A stretch of DNA of 64,000 nt from Chamaea fasciata (GCA_029207755.1 JARCOQ010000015.1:124001-188000); one strand, 5' to 3'. Shown: positions 10,085 through 24,678, numbered from the stretch's first letter. Numbers and translations are program-made. The notes: a model not told the origin generated them from the sequence alone.

Positions 10085-11096
10085 CTGCACAATTTGATGT
10101 TTTATTTATTTTTTCTGAAGGGTATTGTACACCAAATATCCCAATGGCAGGAAAGCGCATTCAATGTGTTTAGAAGCCAAACAGTCACTTTCATTTTAAC
10201 AAACACAATTACAAAGTAAAAATAAACCACAAAATAATGAACTGCATGTTCATAACATACAAAAATTGCTGCCTACTCAGTAGGTAACTACGACATTCCA
10301 ACTCCTGAATATATATATATAAATTTACATTTCTGTAACAAAAATAGACTTTGGGAGGTGAGGGGAAGAGGGTGTGTGTGGAGGGGTTTGTTTGTTTGTT
10401 TTTCCCTTACATTCCATCCCCTGGCCCTTTCTCTTGCTCCTGTCCCCACCCATTCCCTGCTCTTCCTTACATTCTTTGAGTAACATCCCTTCCACTTTAA
10501 GGCAAGATGCAAAGCATCCACTCACACAAACGCATGACGTCAGCAAGGCTTCACAAAAAGGCACCAAGACTTGAAACTTTTAAAACGAAACTTCTGCCAC
10601 ATGTGAGAGTCTCATCAGGTGATATTTACATAGCATCACTCCAACATGCTCAAATACAGTAAGTGCTGTTCCCAAAGAAGTTTGGAACGCATTTTAGCAT
10701 TGCCACTGAAATAGAATTAACACTTAGAAAATATGTCCCTGCAAACTCCAAATTATACAATATGAATATGCAAAGATTTTTTCAACATCAATAGTACCTA
10801 AAGGAAAGCAAAACCATGGCACATGTACAATTTACATCAGCTAGATACTTAATCAAAAGTCCTTTCTTCCTAATAAAAGACTATTGTTTACGGGGAAAAT
10901 TATATCGAACTTATATCCACAGTCCATGCAAATTAAGTCATTCAACAGAGGTGGAAAACTTAAGCAGCAGTTGTTTCAGGCAGCTGATGTTTAAACTAAA
11001 TAGCCTTGCAACGTATGGTGGTGTGGGAGTAATTGGAGACTCCATGTCTGATAATACCAATGGAAAAGGCGAATTCTCCTGTTCCAGAAGGTCGTC
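10085..11096 (-). other. EGR1: EGR1 3'UTR
   Basis: The untranslated tail runs from the stop codon at 11097-11099 to about 15-25 nt past a pair of overlapping AATAAA signals (plus-strand TTTATTTATT, 10101-10110). About 1.0 kb is typical for EGR1 of other vertebrates. The segment is AT-rich with several AUUUA-type pentamers on the sense strand, consistent with the rapid mRNA turnover known for this immediate-early gene. The exact cleavage site is inferred. Confidence 0.75.
10101..10110 (-). promoter_or_regulatory. EGR1: EGR1 poly(A) signals
   Basis: The minus-strand reading AATAAATAAA gives two overlapping canonical hexamers. The long T/A homopolymer begins about 95 nt further on. No competing AATAAA was noted closer to the stop codon. 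Confidence 0.7.
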
Positions 11097-12930
<1,834 letters not shown>

Positions 12931-13120
12931 GAGGGCGCCGGGGTCCGATTCTGACGGGTGATGGCGCTGCCGCCGCGGGCCCGGGGGACGGACCGGCTGC
13001 GGGGAGGCGGCCGTCGCCTGCTCTGCGCCCCGCGCCGCTGTCGCCCCGGCGCTGCCCGCTGAAAGCGCTCGGCTCCCCGCCCGGGGCTCCCCCCGGCTCT
13101 GCCCGCTGGAAGCGCTCGGC
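12931..13120 (-). other. EGR1: EGR1 5'UTR (approximate)
   Basis: GC-rich leader between the ATG and the start site predicted about 27-30 bp below the TATA element at 13147-13152. The start site itself is estimated, not seen. Two near-copies of a 'ctgaaagcgctcggctccccgcc'-like block lie near 13059-13130, suggesting a short duplication in the leader. Confidence 0.6.
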
Positions 13121-13146
13121 TCCCCGCCCGCCCCGGCACCGCCTCT

Positions 13147-13152
13147 ATATAT
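13147..13152 (-). promoter_or_regulatory. EGR1: EGR1 TATA box
   Basis: The minus-strand reading GATATATAGAG places a TATA-like element about 220 bp upstream of the ATG and about 45 bp below the proximal CArG boxes. That is the expected order for this promoter. Confidence 0.6.
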
Positions 13153-13184
13153 CGGGTCTCACCGGCCGCAGCCCGCCCCAGCCC

Positions 13185-13192
13185 TGACGTAC
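13185..13192. promoter_or_regulatory. CRE-like element in EGR1 promoter
   Basis: TGACGTAC contains the CREB/ATF core TGACGT and lies between the TATA box and the proximal SREs. A second half-site (GCGTCA) is at about 13253-13258. CREB input to EGR1 is established in other vertebrates; here only the motif is seen. Confidence 0.5.
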
Positions 13193-13196
13193 ATGG

Positions 13197-13228
13197 CCAT
13201 ATATGGAAAGCAGGAAGCCCTTATATGG
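13197..13228 (-). promoter_or_regulatory. EGR1: Proximal EGR1 serum response elements (2 CArG boxes)
   Basis: CCATATATGG at 13197-13206 is a perfect palindromic CArG box, and CCTTATATGG at 13219-13228 is a second exact match. An ETS core AGGAAG lies between them (13212-13217). They sit roughly 50-80 bp upstream of the TATA element. This is the proximal SRE pair known from mammalian EGR1 promoters, which recruits SRF with ELK-type factors. Confidence 0.9.
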
Positions 13229-13452
13229 ATGCGGGCCGGAGGACCCCTCCTGGCGTCAGAGCCTGGCACCGGGGAAAGCCGGGCCGGGGGGCCCCGCCCG
13301 CCCCGGGCTGAGGGCCCCGCGCCCGGTGCAAGTCTGCCCCCCGCCATGGGCAGCGCCGCCGCAGCGCTGCCGCAGCATCGCCGGTCCCGGGAGATGGGGT
13401 CCCCGGCCCCCGCCGGCCCCGGCCCGCCCGCCGGAAGCCCCCGCCGTACTTT

Positions 13453-13514
13453 CCATATTAGGAAACAACCTTATAAGTCTCGATTCCGGCGGGCTCTTCC
13501 TGCTCCTTATATGG
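13453..13514 (-). promoter_or_regulatory. EGR1: Distal EGR1 serum response elements (3 CArG-type boxes)
   Basis: CCATATTAGG (13453-13462) and CCTTATATGG (13505-13514) are exact CArG boxes; CCTTATAAGT (13469-13478) matches with one mismatch. ETS cores flank them (TTCC at 13451-13454 and TTCCGG near 13485 and 13519). Two proximal plus three distal sites is the established architecture of the mammalian EGR1 promoter, so the layout is conserved. Confidence 0.88.
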
Positions 13515-14286
13515 CGATTCCGGCCCCGGGTTGGGGGTGCGCAGAGCCGGCCTGCAGCCGAGCGCGCGCCCGCCCCCAGGCAACAGGAGCACGCGGAAGC
13601 CCCGGGCTGCGGAAGAGCGAGGCTGCTGCCCGGGCAGGTGGCGCAGGAGTCTCGGGGAGCACCCGGCAGACCCCGGGGTCGCCGCCGTGTTTTTGCGGGC
13701 AGAACTCCCCCTCGCCCCCACCCCGTTTGCTCAGCTCGCACTACTCGCCTCCCCTCCGTCTCGGCGGAGGAGCCAAGCGCCGGCGGCTAACGCTCAGAGG
13801 TGCCGCGCCCGGGGCAGCCTCGATGTGGAGTTTTCTGGGTGCTGGCAGCGCGCCCAAGACAGGAGCTGCCCGCTCCCGGAAAAGGCAATCTCCGGGATTC
13901 CAGCGGCCTGTCGGGATCGCCCTGCTCCGCCCGCTCCCGACGAGAGTGGCGGTGGTCTGCCCGAAGCGCCAGACCGGGACAGATCCCGGCTCCGTGCGCC
14001 TCCACGTAGCGGAGAACGAGGCACTGATAAACAGAGAGCCTCAGGTACTACATGGCCACAGCCACCACTGACTTCAGCGCGATGAAAAGCGACAGCGCTC
14101 GGGACTCTGCTCTCGCGGCCTTAGGATCGTCCCCTGACACAGATACGGCTCTTTCCTGCCCTCCCCGCAAAGCGCTGGCTGCGCCCTGCACCGACTCCGC
14201 ACGGAACCCTCGGCGGCCTGCTCGACGCAACACGCACGCCGAGGAGCCGCGGAAGGACGCTCGGCAGGCCGGGGGAGCCTCCCGCG

Positions 14287-14296
14287 CTATAAATAG
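14287..14296. promoter_or_regulatory. TATA/MEF2-like CTATAAATAG upstream of EGR1
   Basis: CTATAAATAG is both a good TATA box on the plus strand and an exact MEF2 consensus (CTA(A/T)4TAG). It sits inside the CpG island about 1.1 kb upstream of the EGR1 start and is followed on the plus strand by GC-rich DNA. It could support divergent transcription, an upstream EGR1 start or MEF2 control. No plus-strand coding gene follows. Confidence 0.5.
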
Positions 14297-14619
14297 CCGC
14301 TCGCCGCGGCCGCCGCCCCGCCCCGCCCGGGCAGCCCCGCTGCCGGCGCGCGGGGCTCCCCTGGCGCCGGGCCAGGCGGCACCGGCGACGCAGTGCGGCC
14401 GCAGTGCGCGTGCGCGGCCGCGGCGGCCAGGGCTTCCCCGCAGTGCGCGGGGCTCCGCGGGCGGGGCCGCCGCTGCCGCCTGCAGCCCGGGGCTTGGGGG
14501 GGCCCGATGCCGGCGACCGGGCCTGAAGCTCCGCGGCGCACGGTCGCCCCATCGTCAGGTGCAGCGCGGGACTTGCCGGGGGGTCGGCTCGCGGCCGTCT
14601 GCGGCTTCATGTTCATGTT

Positions 14620-17600
14620 TTAACAGAAGTACCTATGAACTCTTTACCATACCGCTTTTCTGCTTAACCTGAAGTATCTATGCGGAGTACTCTCCCTCTT
14701 GTATGACAGTTCACTAAGAAACAAAGCCAAAGTGCTTCCTGTGCACTCAACATGTTATGGCAAGGTCAGCAATTTACTGTTTTGAAAGTTTGTCTTCCAG
14801 CTTTCAAACCCCATGAGGTTTTTTTCCCACTCTCACTGCAGTGCTGGATAGAAAGGAACATGAAAAATGGATGGCTTTTGTTTTGCTGTGTTTGCCGATG
14901 GAGCTGGCCAGGATCTATAAATACCATGTTAAATAAGTCAGCGTAAGAGGTTAATGGGAGTTTAAATTACAGTCAGTATGAATATGTTTTAGGGATTTCT
15001 AGAGTAGGAGATCAGGTATTGAAGACATTCCTAGTTACAGTGCCTTCCTATGGATACTATCAGTGTTCATTCTGTATTCGATGGACTACTACATGGTGTA
15101 AATAAGGTGGCAAATTTCCTCATATTTGTATCCTATGGCAGATAAAAATACAGTGCTCGTTATTACTTTGAATCAGAAGGGAATTAAAAAATGCACGTAA
15201 TAGCCAAATATCTTTCTTCCTCTCACTTATCTTGTTTTAAATGTGAGTACACCACCTATCACTTTGTCTTGGCAGTAAGCTCATAAGAACTATAATTTGG
15301 GGTTTCTATATTGTATTTTTAATTGGACGCTTTTTTCCTTCCAGTTTCCTTTCATGAGTGCTAATACATACATTGCTGCAATCACTTGGATGAGCCTGTA
15401 TGTTGAAACCACCTAAAGACCTGCACTAGAAAAGGTACTCTGATCTTACTGTGTTCTTCATAAATCTGTCCTTACAGAGGCCTTGCTGTCATCCTCAGTG
15501 ACTGTCAAAAGCTCAATAGGCTACAGCCTTTCTCCTCCCCTAGGTTTAATATTTTTTTGTTTTATTCCTAATTGTAGATTTAAATTATGCAAGTCATTTG
15601 CATTTCTTGTACACAATTTTCTAGGTTAGGGGATCAGTATTTTTTAACTATTCCTGAAATGTCCATCTGTCTTCAAATTTTTTATTTGAAAATACAGAAT
15701 ACAGAGCAGGGGGGAACAGGCGGGCAAATCCTCCTTAGGAAGCAAGCTTTAAGGAAACTAAGCTTGCAATTGCTGAGTGTCAGTGCTGCTGCTGGCTCAG
15801 TATCCATGGAAACTTGATTTCCCATCTTGCTGCAGGAATTAAATGAAGATCCCAACACACTTGCCCAGGGAATCACTGTGATATTAACTCACATCCCACT
15901 ATGAGGCTCATTTTATTATCTCAGATATTCTTTTCATCGGAACAAAGGTTCAATTAGCTTTCACCAACTTAAAAAAAAAAAAAAAAAAAGGCATCTAAAT
16001 CTTTTACTGCCTCAAAACCAGGGCAGAGAACACAGAGGCTACATCTTGGAGATCTACATCTTTCAAATGGAAATGTTGATGCCCAAAACATCAACAACAG
16101 TAGAGGGCACAGCGTCAGGAATGGTCTATGCAAATCTCATGTCCAACACCATATAGTTGCCTCTATTTTTCACCTATGCCACTAGCTCTATTATCCCGGG
16201 GGAAAAATTCACTGTCCATGCTTCAGTATCAGAACATAACTTCGTCTTCCACAGTACGTTCTTAAGATATCATGTGCAAAGCCAAGAATAAGCCAAAAGG
16301 GACTTCTGCTAGGGAATATGGTTTCCAGACTTCTCTTTTAAGGCTTTTCATTAATTACAAACATAAGCATGTCAAATTCCTTCAAGGTCTGCTTCTGGAT
16401 CAAACCTCTCATTATCTACCTTTGAACTTTCTTTCCTCTTATTTCCTGTTGAATTCTCTAGTTGCTGCCACCATTCCCTTTATTTTTTCCTGATATCATC
16501 TTACCTGCTCTGCAATCTTTTGTTTGGACATAGATGAAAAAGGAGAAAACCATTCTGATACTTTGTATTCAGCACCTGGTCCTCTTGTAACCATGACAAC
16601 TACATCACGATATCAGCAAAGGATGTCACTAGTATCTGAGGAACCAGATCTCATTAAATGCCAGGGATGCTGCCTAAACTGATGTTTAGTGTCCTGTACC
16701 CAGGAGGGAAGTTTTGTTTGAAGTTTACTAGATTTTATAGGTGAGGCAGGAAAGGCCAATTTCTTATGTTAACTGGTATCCTTCACACAGTTGTCCTCCA
16801 TCTTTTGTGTCCATTATTGAGACACAGAACCTCCCAGAAATGTAGACCACTGAAGGAATGTTATCACAGGAAAGATGGCGAGGACGTTACCATAGACTGA
16901 GCATAAAGTCTTTGGATTAAAGAAATTATGCTCTATTGCTCTGTTACATCTCCAACACTGACACTGTAGAAGCAACTGGTCTCAAACTGTTAATTTCAGG
17001 TGCTGCAAAAACTGCATATACTTGTTATAGAACAGTTTTGGATTTGTGGACATAGCTAAACACCACTGTTTTCTCTGAATGGTAAATGCTGGCAGGGGAA
17101 AAGCGAAAGTAATATTTTTAACTGACTTGGTGGTAACTCAAGACATGTTAGATAAATAGTTAGGAAGATGAAGAAATACCATCGACCAGTGGAAGATTAC
17201 TTAAGTGCAAGGACACCAGTATTCTTAAAGGAAATAATTTCCCCTTCTAGCTGGACTTACAAATTACATGTTGTGTTGTATTGTTACTCACCACCAAGAC
17301 CGAGGACTCTATCTGCGGTTAATCACAACAACAATTCCATGAAATGTTGTGTTATGTAGAGAACAAACACACAGCAGTGCATCCATAGAGTACTATATGC
17401 ATGCTGGACCTGGTCTGTAGCTCACACCAGGTAATGTTGCTTCAAGAATTTCTGCATTTTGCAGGCAAGTAGAGAAGGGAGGGAAGAGCAGTAGTTGTTT
17501 GCTTGGGATTTTTTTAACTTTATCATTTCCTATGGTATTTTCAGTTACCATGTATGCTATAAAACAAATCAAACACCTGAAGTCTAATAAACCCATTAAT

Positions 17601-19230
17601 TTTAGACGTCGCAACAACGAATCCCACAGGCTAGCAATTATAGTGTTACAGACTCGTGTATTGGAAACAAACCTTTGGCTCTTGCAATGAAAACAAGTCA
17701 ATTCACTTTTTCTTAATCCCAGACTAAGGAAGCTCAAGGAATTAATTTTTATAGAATACAAGAATTTGGCAACTCCTCCTCTTGTACTTCTTAAATTAGG
17801 GGAAATACAATGTGCCTATACTGAACTCACTCTGTTAACGTTCCCATCCGCACTTCCTTTTATTTTTAGATATTCAGCTTCAGTGGCACGTGAATGGGAG
17901 GTTTTTTTGCATTGCATTCAATAAACATTAAATCCTTTGACAAAAAAGTCAGACATATTAACTACCTAATCTCCTGCCCTTCCTCTTCAGTAAGTCATTG
18001 CTCCTGAACATAATATATTTTTTACTTTTTATTTCTCAAGGTTGATCTGTGACAAAAATTACAAAATAAAGCACAAGTCTTGCTTCAGAGAAAATTTGAA
18101 TGCAAAATTTACCTCAGAGTATTGAAAGATAAAACAATGCTTAAGTATATAGAAAGCTAAAATTCACAATCTTCCAATAGGAAAAGTCTCACAGTAGTTA
18201 GAATAGTGGTAGACTTACAGGTTTTCTTCATCTTGATTGTAAAAGCTAAGGAAAGAAGTGTGATTGTAATAACACATGAACACATCACTAGAGGCAAGCT
18301 TCTCCTCCTACTTCATGACTGAAATAGTCCAAATCTGGATTGTATCCTTATCTTGACTTTGGATTTGCTTAAACTGTTCTATTATCAAATGCTAAGAATT
18401 TTTATTGGAAGCTGAGCAAGAACTTTAAAATCAGCATGACTGAAAATTCATTGCTGCTTCCTCATTAATATGCCAGAAGGACTGTCTGACATTTCTGTGG
18501 AATGTCTGTGCTCTTGGGACTGATGATTCAGTGCAGAGCTGTTTGGAATTTCTACAAAAGTTCAGCCCTCCTCCCTTCTCAAATGGCTTCATTTTACCAA
18601 TCTGTCAAGCTAAACTAAAAATAATGGGTTTGTGTGCAATTACAAAGGGAAGGATGGAAAATTCACTGTACGACAGATTAAGTAACTCATTAGAAAGCAG
18701 AAGCTGCCTTTTCAAAAGCAGTGTGAAATATATCTCCCATGTTTAATTCTTTTTTTCTGCAGTTAAGATTTCTGTGAGGTCAATTTGACGAGAAGTGTTC
18801 CTTACTTGTCAGAGTTTCACAGAAGATAAGGAAAAAAACTGTTTAGGGCTAGCAACTCATAAATTCAGTGGTAATTTCCACTGGAGCCTGCTAACCCTGG
18901 AGAAGAGGCTCAGACTCGAGTGTTGCCATTGATTCTAATAAACAGGCAAACTCAAAGTCCAAACCCAGTGCAGCTCATTAACTGCTCCTGTAATCATTCT
19001 GCACAGATCAACTGCTGTTGGAGCAAGTGGGGATATGAAATGTCAGAGACATATACAAAAAGGAAAATAACCACATAATTTTTGCATATGTTCACAAATA
19101 TAGTTAGACACTTTTTATTTACTATATAAACACTTCAGCTTTCGACTGCTGTGTTTAGGAATGGCCAATCTGAGCTGGCTGAAAGAGAAGAAAATCTGCT
19201 TCCTTCAAGAGGACATCCACAAAGGTGGAA
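14620..19230. other. Intergenic, no gene identified
   Basis: AT-rich sequence between EGR1 and REEP2. It contains an A-rich tract at 15970-15989 and no exon-like frames with recognisable similarity. A few stretches could be conserved regulatory DNA, which cannot be judged without alignment. Confidence 0.4.
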
Positions 19231-19235
19231 GGTAG

Positions 19236-19308
19236 TCAGTAGAGGTTGAACTAGATGATCTTAAAGGGGCCTTCCAACTCAATCCAATCTATGATTCTTT
19301 GATTCATT
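19236..19308 (+). mobile_element. CR1 3'-terminal fragment
   Basis: 'aggttgaactagatgatctt...aaggggccttccaa...' followed by imperfect ATTCTTTG repeats is the canonical CR1 3' end with its terminal 8-mer microsatellite. Only the last ~70 bp is clear. Confidence 0.8.
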
Positions 19309-19382
19309 GCATCGGCAGGAAAAACTGACAGAAAGGGGGTAAAAAGAGAAAGGTTCCACCAACACAAGAGTCTACTTTGGGG

Positions 19383-19412
19383 AGGAAAAAAAAAAAAAAA
19401 AAGAAAAAAAAA
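19383..19412. repeat. A-rich tract
   Basis: A18 followed by AAAAAAAAA with a single G interruption, about 75 bp past the CR1 tail. Low complexity; no further meaning is visible. Confidence 0.8.
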
Positions 19413-22400
19413 AGCTAGGCTGAATTTCAAAGCCAAAAAGGATTTCAACTCAATCCAAAACAGAGACTCAGTCCATTTACTACTGTTAGGAAGTTCCAGC
19501 TAGAGACCACAGTTCATCAGCTTCAGACTTACGTTGTTCAAAATGCCAAGTATGAAGATGCCCCTAGAACCCTGCTAGCTGACTTCCTCTCTTATCCCAG
19601 CCACTGTAACTGCTAGCTCCCAACTACCCACTTTACCCACTAGCTGGGTCTGTGGAAGTCCAACTGTTACTGATAGCTACAGAAAATTCTTCTCACAGCC
19701 CATTTTTAACTTGTAATTTCACGCACCCTCCGCCTGTTGTCTGTACCACAGGTTTTCCAGTAAGTAAGCAGAGTTCTTGCTACCCACTCTGCAAGACAGT
19801 TATTATTTCCTGACCACTCTAATGTTTCATGCCTAGGTATAGCAGCTATGAAGTACTGACTAAACATCTGTGGTTCTGTACATGGACCCAGAAGAAGATA
19901 TTCACCATTATCTAACTTTGCACAAATGAACGCTTTCCAACCTCTGTCCTCCTCAAAAGTTATTTACAATTACAACTCAGGTAGGTCTCCTAGATGCTTA
20001 ACAGCAACAATATTTTATTCTGCAGGAACAAAAAGGCCACCTAACAAATACACTTGTGATAGGAATCCAAGTCCTCAGTTAACAGCTGGGAAGTGGACAC
20101 AACCTGAGAGGCAACACTTGAGTGAGGAAACAATGCCAGGACAAACCAGATTCCCAAAATTTGCCTTATTTTTACATAGCAGAAATAGCAGGACTCTATT
20201 CATTTTCATAACTTTATTCAGTCAACACTGGAGAGGGGGAAAGGCAGAAGACTAAACACATAAGACATGAAGATAAACTAAATGATTTAGGAGCACAATT
20301 CGAGAAGATAACAAAACAGCAAAAGCATCAGTACCAAGAAACTGGAGCATGAGGTGGGAGAAAGGTGTGTAGACTCACTAGCAAAGAACAAAAAGCCATA
20401 CCTTCAACTCAAAAATCTATAAACCTGTTCTAATGACACACATAGACTTAAATTCAAAGTATCCGAGACATTTATCTGTCAAAATAAACTGGAAATAAAA
20501 AGTGAATAAATAACCTCCCCCACCCACATCAATAATTAAGCCTTATCACAGCAACTTTTCCTTTAGAGGCGCCATCACAGACTTGTGATCAGTTGTGCTT
20601 GGGAGCACCACTTACCAGAGAGACCCACACGAGACAGCAGCAAGAAGTAGTATCCAAAATTTAGTCCTTAGATGATGCCTCTTTGGTCTCATCAGCAATC
20701 TTCAGCAAGCTGATACAGCCTGAATAGACACAGTATAATGAACTTTTCCAAATACTCTTTAACCCCAGAAGAAGGGCTGTCTTTCCATGTTTATAACCCT
20801 GATGCCTCAGAAAGGAATTTAGCCAGGAAAGCCACTCGTAGTGGAAATGTCAAAATAATTGAGAAGAGGAATAAGGATGAGTTGCCACCCTCAACTGTGG
20901 AATGAGAGCACATCTGCATTGACAGAACCTTTTGCACTATACTCCGGATAGGAATGGAAGATAAGCAATGGGCCCTTTAAAATAGGTTCTTCAAAAAAGA
21001 GAATGTTAAAAGATACCTAAGAAGAGTCTGGGTATTAAAGCAAGCGCAACACAACGCTTATGTTTCGTACCTACAAATCATTACATTGCAGCAAGTGACC
21101 AAACTTAATGACTACAAAAAATTAGTGACAGAATTCAAACAACTGCCCCTCCCACGAAAACTCCATTAACCCAGTCATTTAACACCACTGTGCTTCAGCA
21201 CATGGGTAAAAAGGTGACAGTGTCATGACAAGGCATTTTCCAATGTGTGTTTAATTCCAAACTATCCTCTGGTCATCGAACAGACTGAGCAGTATCAGAG
21301 ACAAGGGAGTGCACTAGCTGCACCAATTCAGTTTGGGTTGGCCTTTTTCTCTGCTTTCCCTTTTTGGAGGCAATAGCCTTCCTGCTCTACAAGGGCTCCA
21401 TGCATCAGTTACCGTCTTCTTGTGGTAAACACACAATGGTCACAACAGCTGGCTTTTACAAAAATTATGCTATTAAATGCTGTTTAATTCTATTTAATTC
21501 AGCATATTCATTGTCCCAAATAAGCAAGTGATAGCAGCAATGTTATAATTTCCATTCAGTTGCTAGATTCCCCAACAGAACCTAGGAAAAAGGAAAAGCT
21601 TGGAAAAAATCTGCAGTTTGGCTTTGGCTAAACTTCTATCTGCACACTTCCTACAAAATCAACGTTGACTATTGACAGGAGAGAGCCTTGAATGTTAGCT
21701 CTATACTGGCAGAGATAAATACACTAAATACAAAGTTTAGCCACAAAAGCCCATTCCTACCTCCCTCAATAAGAAGTTAATTTCCTATAACTCTTTAAAT
21801 CATTATTTAAATATTTCTGTTTTACAGAATGCAGTTCACGCTCTTGGGATGGGCCACGTCAGGGCAGTCCACAACTTGTACTTGAAATTTAGCACCTGCT
21901 CAGAAGCACCATGTTGGTTCACCCAACTCTGATCATATGATGGAAAAATAGAAACATATTGAATATATTTTATTCTTCTTGTTTTCTCCCCCTAAGTCTG
22001 ACATTGAAGAAGCCCCAGGAGTACTCTAGATTCTACTTCTCTTTCCTACAGAAACCTCCTGGTATGTTCTGGATCCTCCTTCAGCCAGCAAGTCTCCATC
22101 TTTGCTGTTGCAAATAAAAGATTTTCTCAACACTGGAAAGAATCTCACACTGTTACATTGTGTTCCTACTAGGATTTCCATGTTTTTTGAGAGTAAAGGT
22201 AAAATAACTTACGTTCCTCTTGCTGCTTCCTGCATAACCTTCTGGCATATCAGCCACTCTTCTCAGTTTGCATTGCCAGGGCACTTGCTGAGGGCACACT
22301 CTTTCCCATCATCAATGAAGAGAACAGGCCTAACCCTGAGGTATGCTGCCAGCTGCTGGCTTCTGATTAGACTTTCTGGCACTGATCTGCCCCCTTGGGC

Positions 22401-22580
22401 CTGGCCATTAAGCCAGTTTTTTTCTCCACTGCACTGTCTGCTCATTCAGCCTGCACTTCATCAGCTTTTCTATGTAAGAATGTCAAAATCCCTTGGACCC
22501 ATATGATCTGGTATGGTTAACGAATACGAAAACTCAGGTTCTTTTTGTGAAATGTGTGCACCACTAATTAGGTCGTTGAG
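19413..22580. other. Intergenic, nothing recognised
   Basis: About 3 kb without a gene or named repeat. The open frame at 22102-22506 has no recognisable domain or splice context. Confidence 0.4.
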
Positions 22581-22583
22581 TTG

Positions 22584-22629
22584 AAAAAAAAACTCCCACA
22601 AAATCCAAACAACCAAAAAACCAACCAAA
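22584..22629. repeat. A/C-rich low-complexity tract
   Basis: A runs with scattered C in the same style and strand orientation as the tracts near 1.9, 2.65, 40.5 and 47.6 kb. Confidence 0.7.
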
Positions 22630-22935
22630 TTTGTCTGTCGGCTCTTCAGAATGCTAACTCTCTGTTCCCATGGTCACAAATTACCATAGTAACATTAGAT
22701 ACATCTGTATTTTTAGATTAAAATTGCTTCTCTTTTCACAGAAAATAGATCCAACTGAAAGCAAATACTCATCCTTACCAGAAAATACTATTAAAATTCA
22801 GAGTATAAAGTAAAGCAACACACAGCAATTGGTTAATTGCGAAGCCAGGGCGGGGGGGCTGTGGGGGGTGGTGGAAATCACAAACATTGCCATTTTCAGA
22901 GCTGCCTCCTGCAGCTAGAAAATGGTTTGAATGTA

Positions 22936-22956
22936 CAACAACAACAACAACAACAA
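22936..22956 (+). repeat. (CAA)7 microsatellite
   Basis: Seven perfect CAA units. Confidence 0.95.
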
Positions 22957-22959
22957 AGT

Positions 22960-24620
22960 GAGGACAGTTATTCCGTAACACTGTTATCTCAGCAAGCCTC
23001 ACTGGATAGCGGCTCAAGTAGAATGCCCAGAAAGCTTTAATAGCCTTTTCAGTCAGAGGTTAACAGCAGTATTACTTCATATTTCTCCATCAGAACCCTA
23101 GTTTTTTCTCCCTCTCATCCCCAAGGAGGACCTTCACTCATACCTAGAAAATACTGGTGCTCAACTGTCATAACTGAAATAACTGTTATGAGACATGTCT
23201 CTGCTCTCTCATGTTCAGTGATTCTGTGTTATGCTTATACCCTCTGGTGGACAAAAAGTAATTCACAACTCTCCTTGTGTGGTAGTGCATTTAGATCAGC
23301 AGTGTGCTAACGGGGACTTTGACATTAAAATGCTGAGTCAAACCCAAGCATCTCTACTTTGACATTAATTTGAGAAATAATCTAACAGAGGAGCCAGAAA
23401 TCAGGAGTCCATTAACTCAGTGCTTTCCCAAATAAGGCAGCGGCACAAATACAGAAGGTTTATATTCAATACTAGGTTTGATGATCAGAAAAATTCCTCT
23501 CTGTTTAATAATCACCAAAATTTTTTGACTTCTTTTTTTGGTAAGTTACTAAGCATTGTGATAAAAACTTAGTTCCCCGGTATGTAAAACTTTATGTGCT
23601 TGCCATTCAGACTGACTCTGCTCCCAAATCTGCTGCAAAGACCATGACTGAATTCCCTCCCTTTATAAGTCAGTACAGCAATGTATTTCCACTGCTACCA
23701 GAAATGCTTTAGTGCTTTACACAGTATCAGACAGTTGTATGTTACAGGAGCTTTTGTTCCTTTAGTGCTGACTGATTTTTGCAGTATTCCCATAAATGTT
23801 GCTTCTAATACTATCTGCTTAAATCCTGACAGAATGCTCTTGTCCAAAGGGTCTGCAGTAAGCACATTTCAGCCAGAATCCACTGCAAGTATGTCAAACT
23901 ATGCTCTTTGCAATAGATGCTCACATTCCACCTGGGAATCCAGCCTTAGGCTGGGTTGTACAAGTTACATGTATTAATCTAGGTCATAGGTTTCAATAAC
24001 AAAAAAGGCTAAATTACTGCCCTAATACAGTATATTTCAAGTCTCCCCAGTCTGTAACATGGAAGACAGCCCTTGCTTAATAAGAGTAAACATAAAAAAC
24101 ATTACCAATTCACAGAAGAATAGGAGCTCAGAAAGACAGCAAGAAAGTAACAGCTTGCAAGGGGCTTTAAGCAAAGATTTTAGGCGTATAAATAGCAATG
24201 ACCTAAATTTACCTGCAAAGTTGCAGAAAAAATTCCCACCAATTTGCCACTGTTTCTTTTCACTTCATATTATTTTAATTCCTGTTATCACCAGAAACAG
24301 AGCACTGGAAATTCTGAAACTGAATTTTAGGATTCTACAAATAACCATGTATATGAGCAGAGCTAAGTTCAGCATTTGGTTCACCCAAAAATGCAGGCTT
24401 TGACAGGGGACAGAGGGTAGAATTTCCTGGGCAAACATATCCTCTGAAACTTCCTGCTGGTGCTTCTCCAGCATGAAACACCTACAAAGTGATGAGAGAT
24501 ACTTGATATTCATCTGGTCCTCCCTGCAGTTTAGTTACCTGCTGAGGTAAAAGTCAAACTGTATTATCCCGAAGGGATGAAAGTTTGAAGAATCTCAATG
24601 TATGTAGCTCAAGCCCGGTT
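22960..24620. other. Intergenic, nothing recognised
   Basis: AT-rich, no gene or named repeat seen. Confidence 0.35.
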
Positions 24621-24628
24621 TAGAAGTT

Positions 24629-24678
24629 GGGGGGGCAAGGGGGGGGGGGGGGGAAGAAAAGGGGGAAGGGAGGGAGGG
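24629..24678 (+). repeat. G-tract cluster with quadruplex potential
   Basis: G7, G15, G5 and three GGG runs within 50 bp, separated by one to six bases, on a purine-only strand apart from one C. This fits a G-quadruplex-forming or polypurine sequence. Length polymorphism and sequencing error are likely in the G15 run. Confidence 0.8.

Noticed and set aside
13193..14672. Open frames of up to 292 codons upstream of EGR1
   Set aside because: They overlap the promoter, run on both strands and have CpG-island composition. None resembles a known protein.
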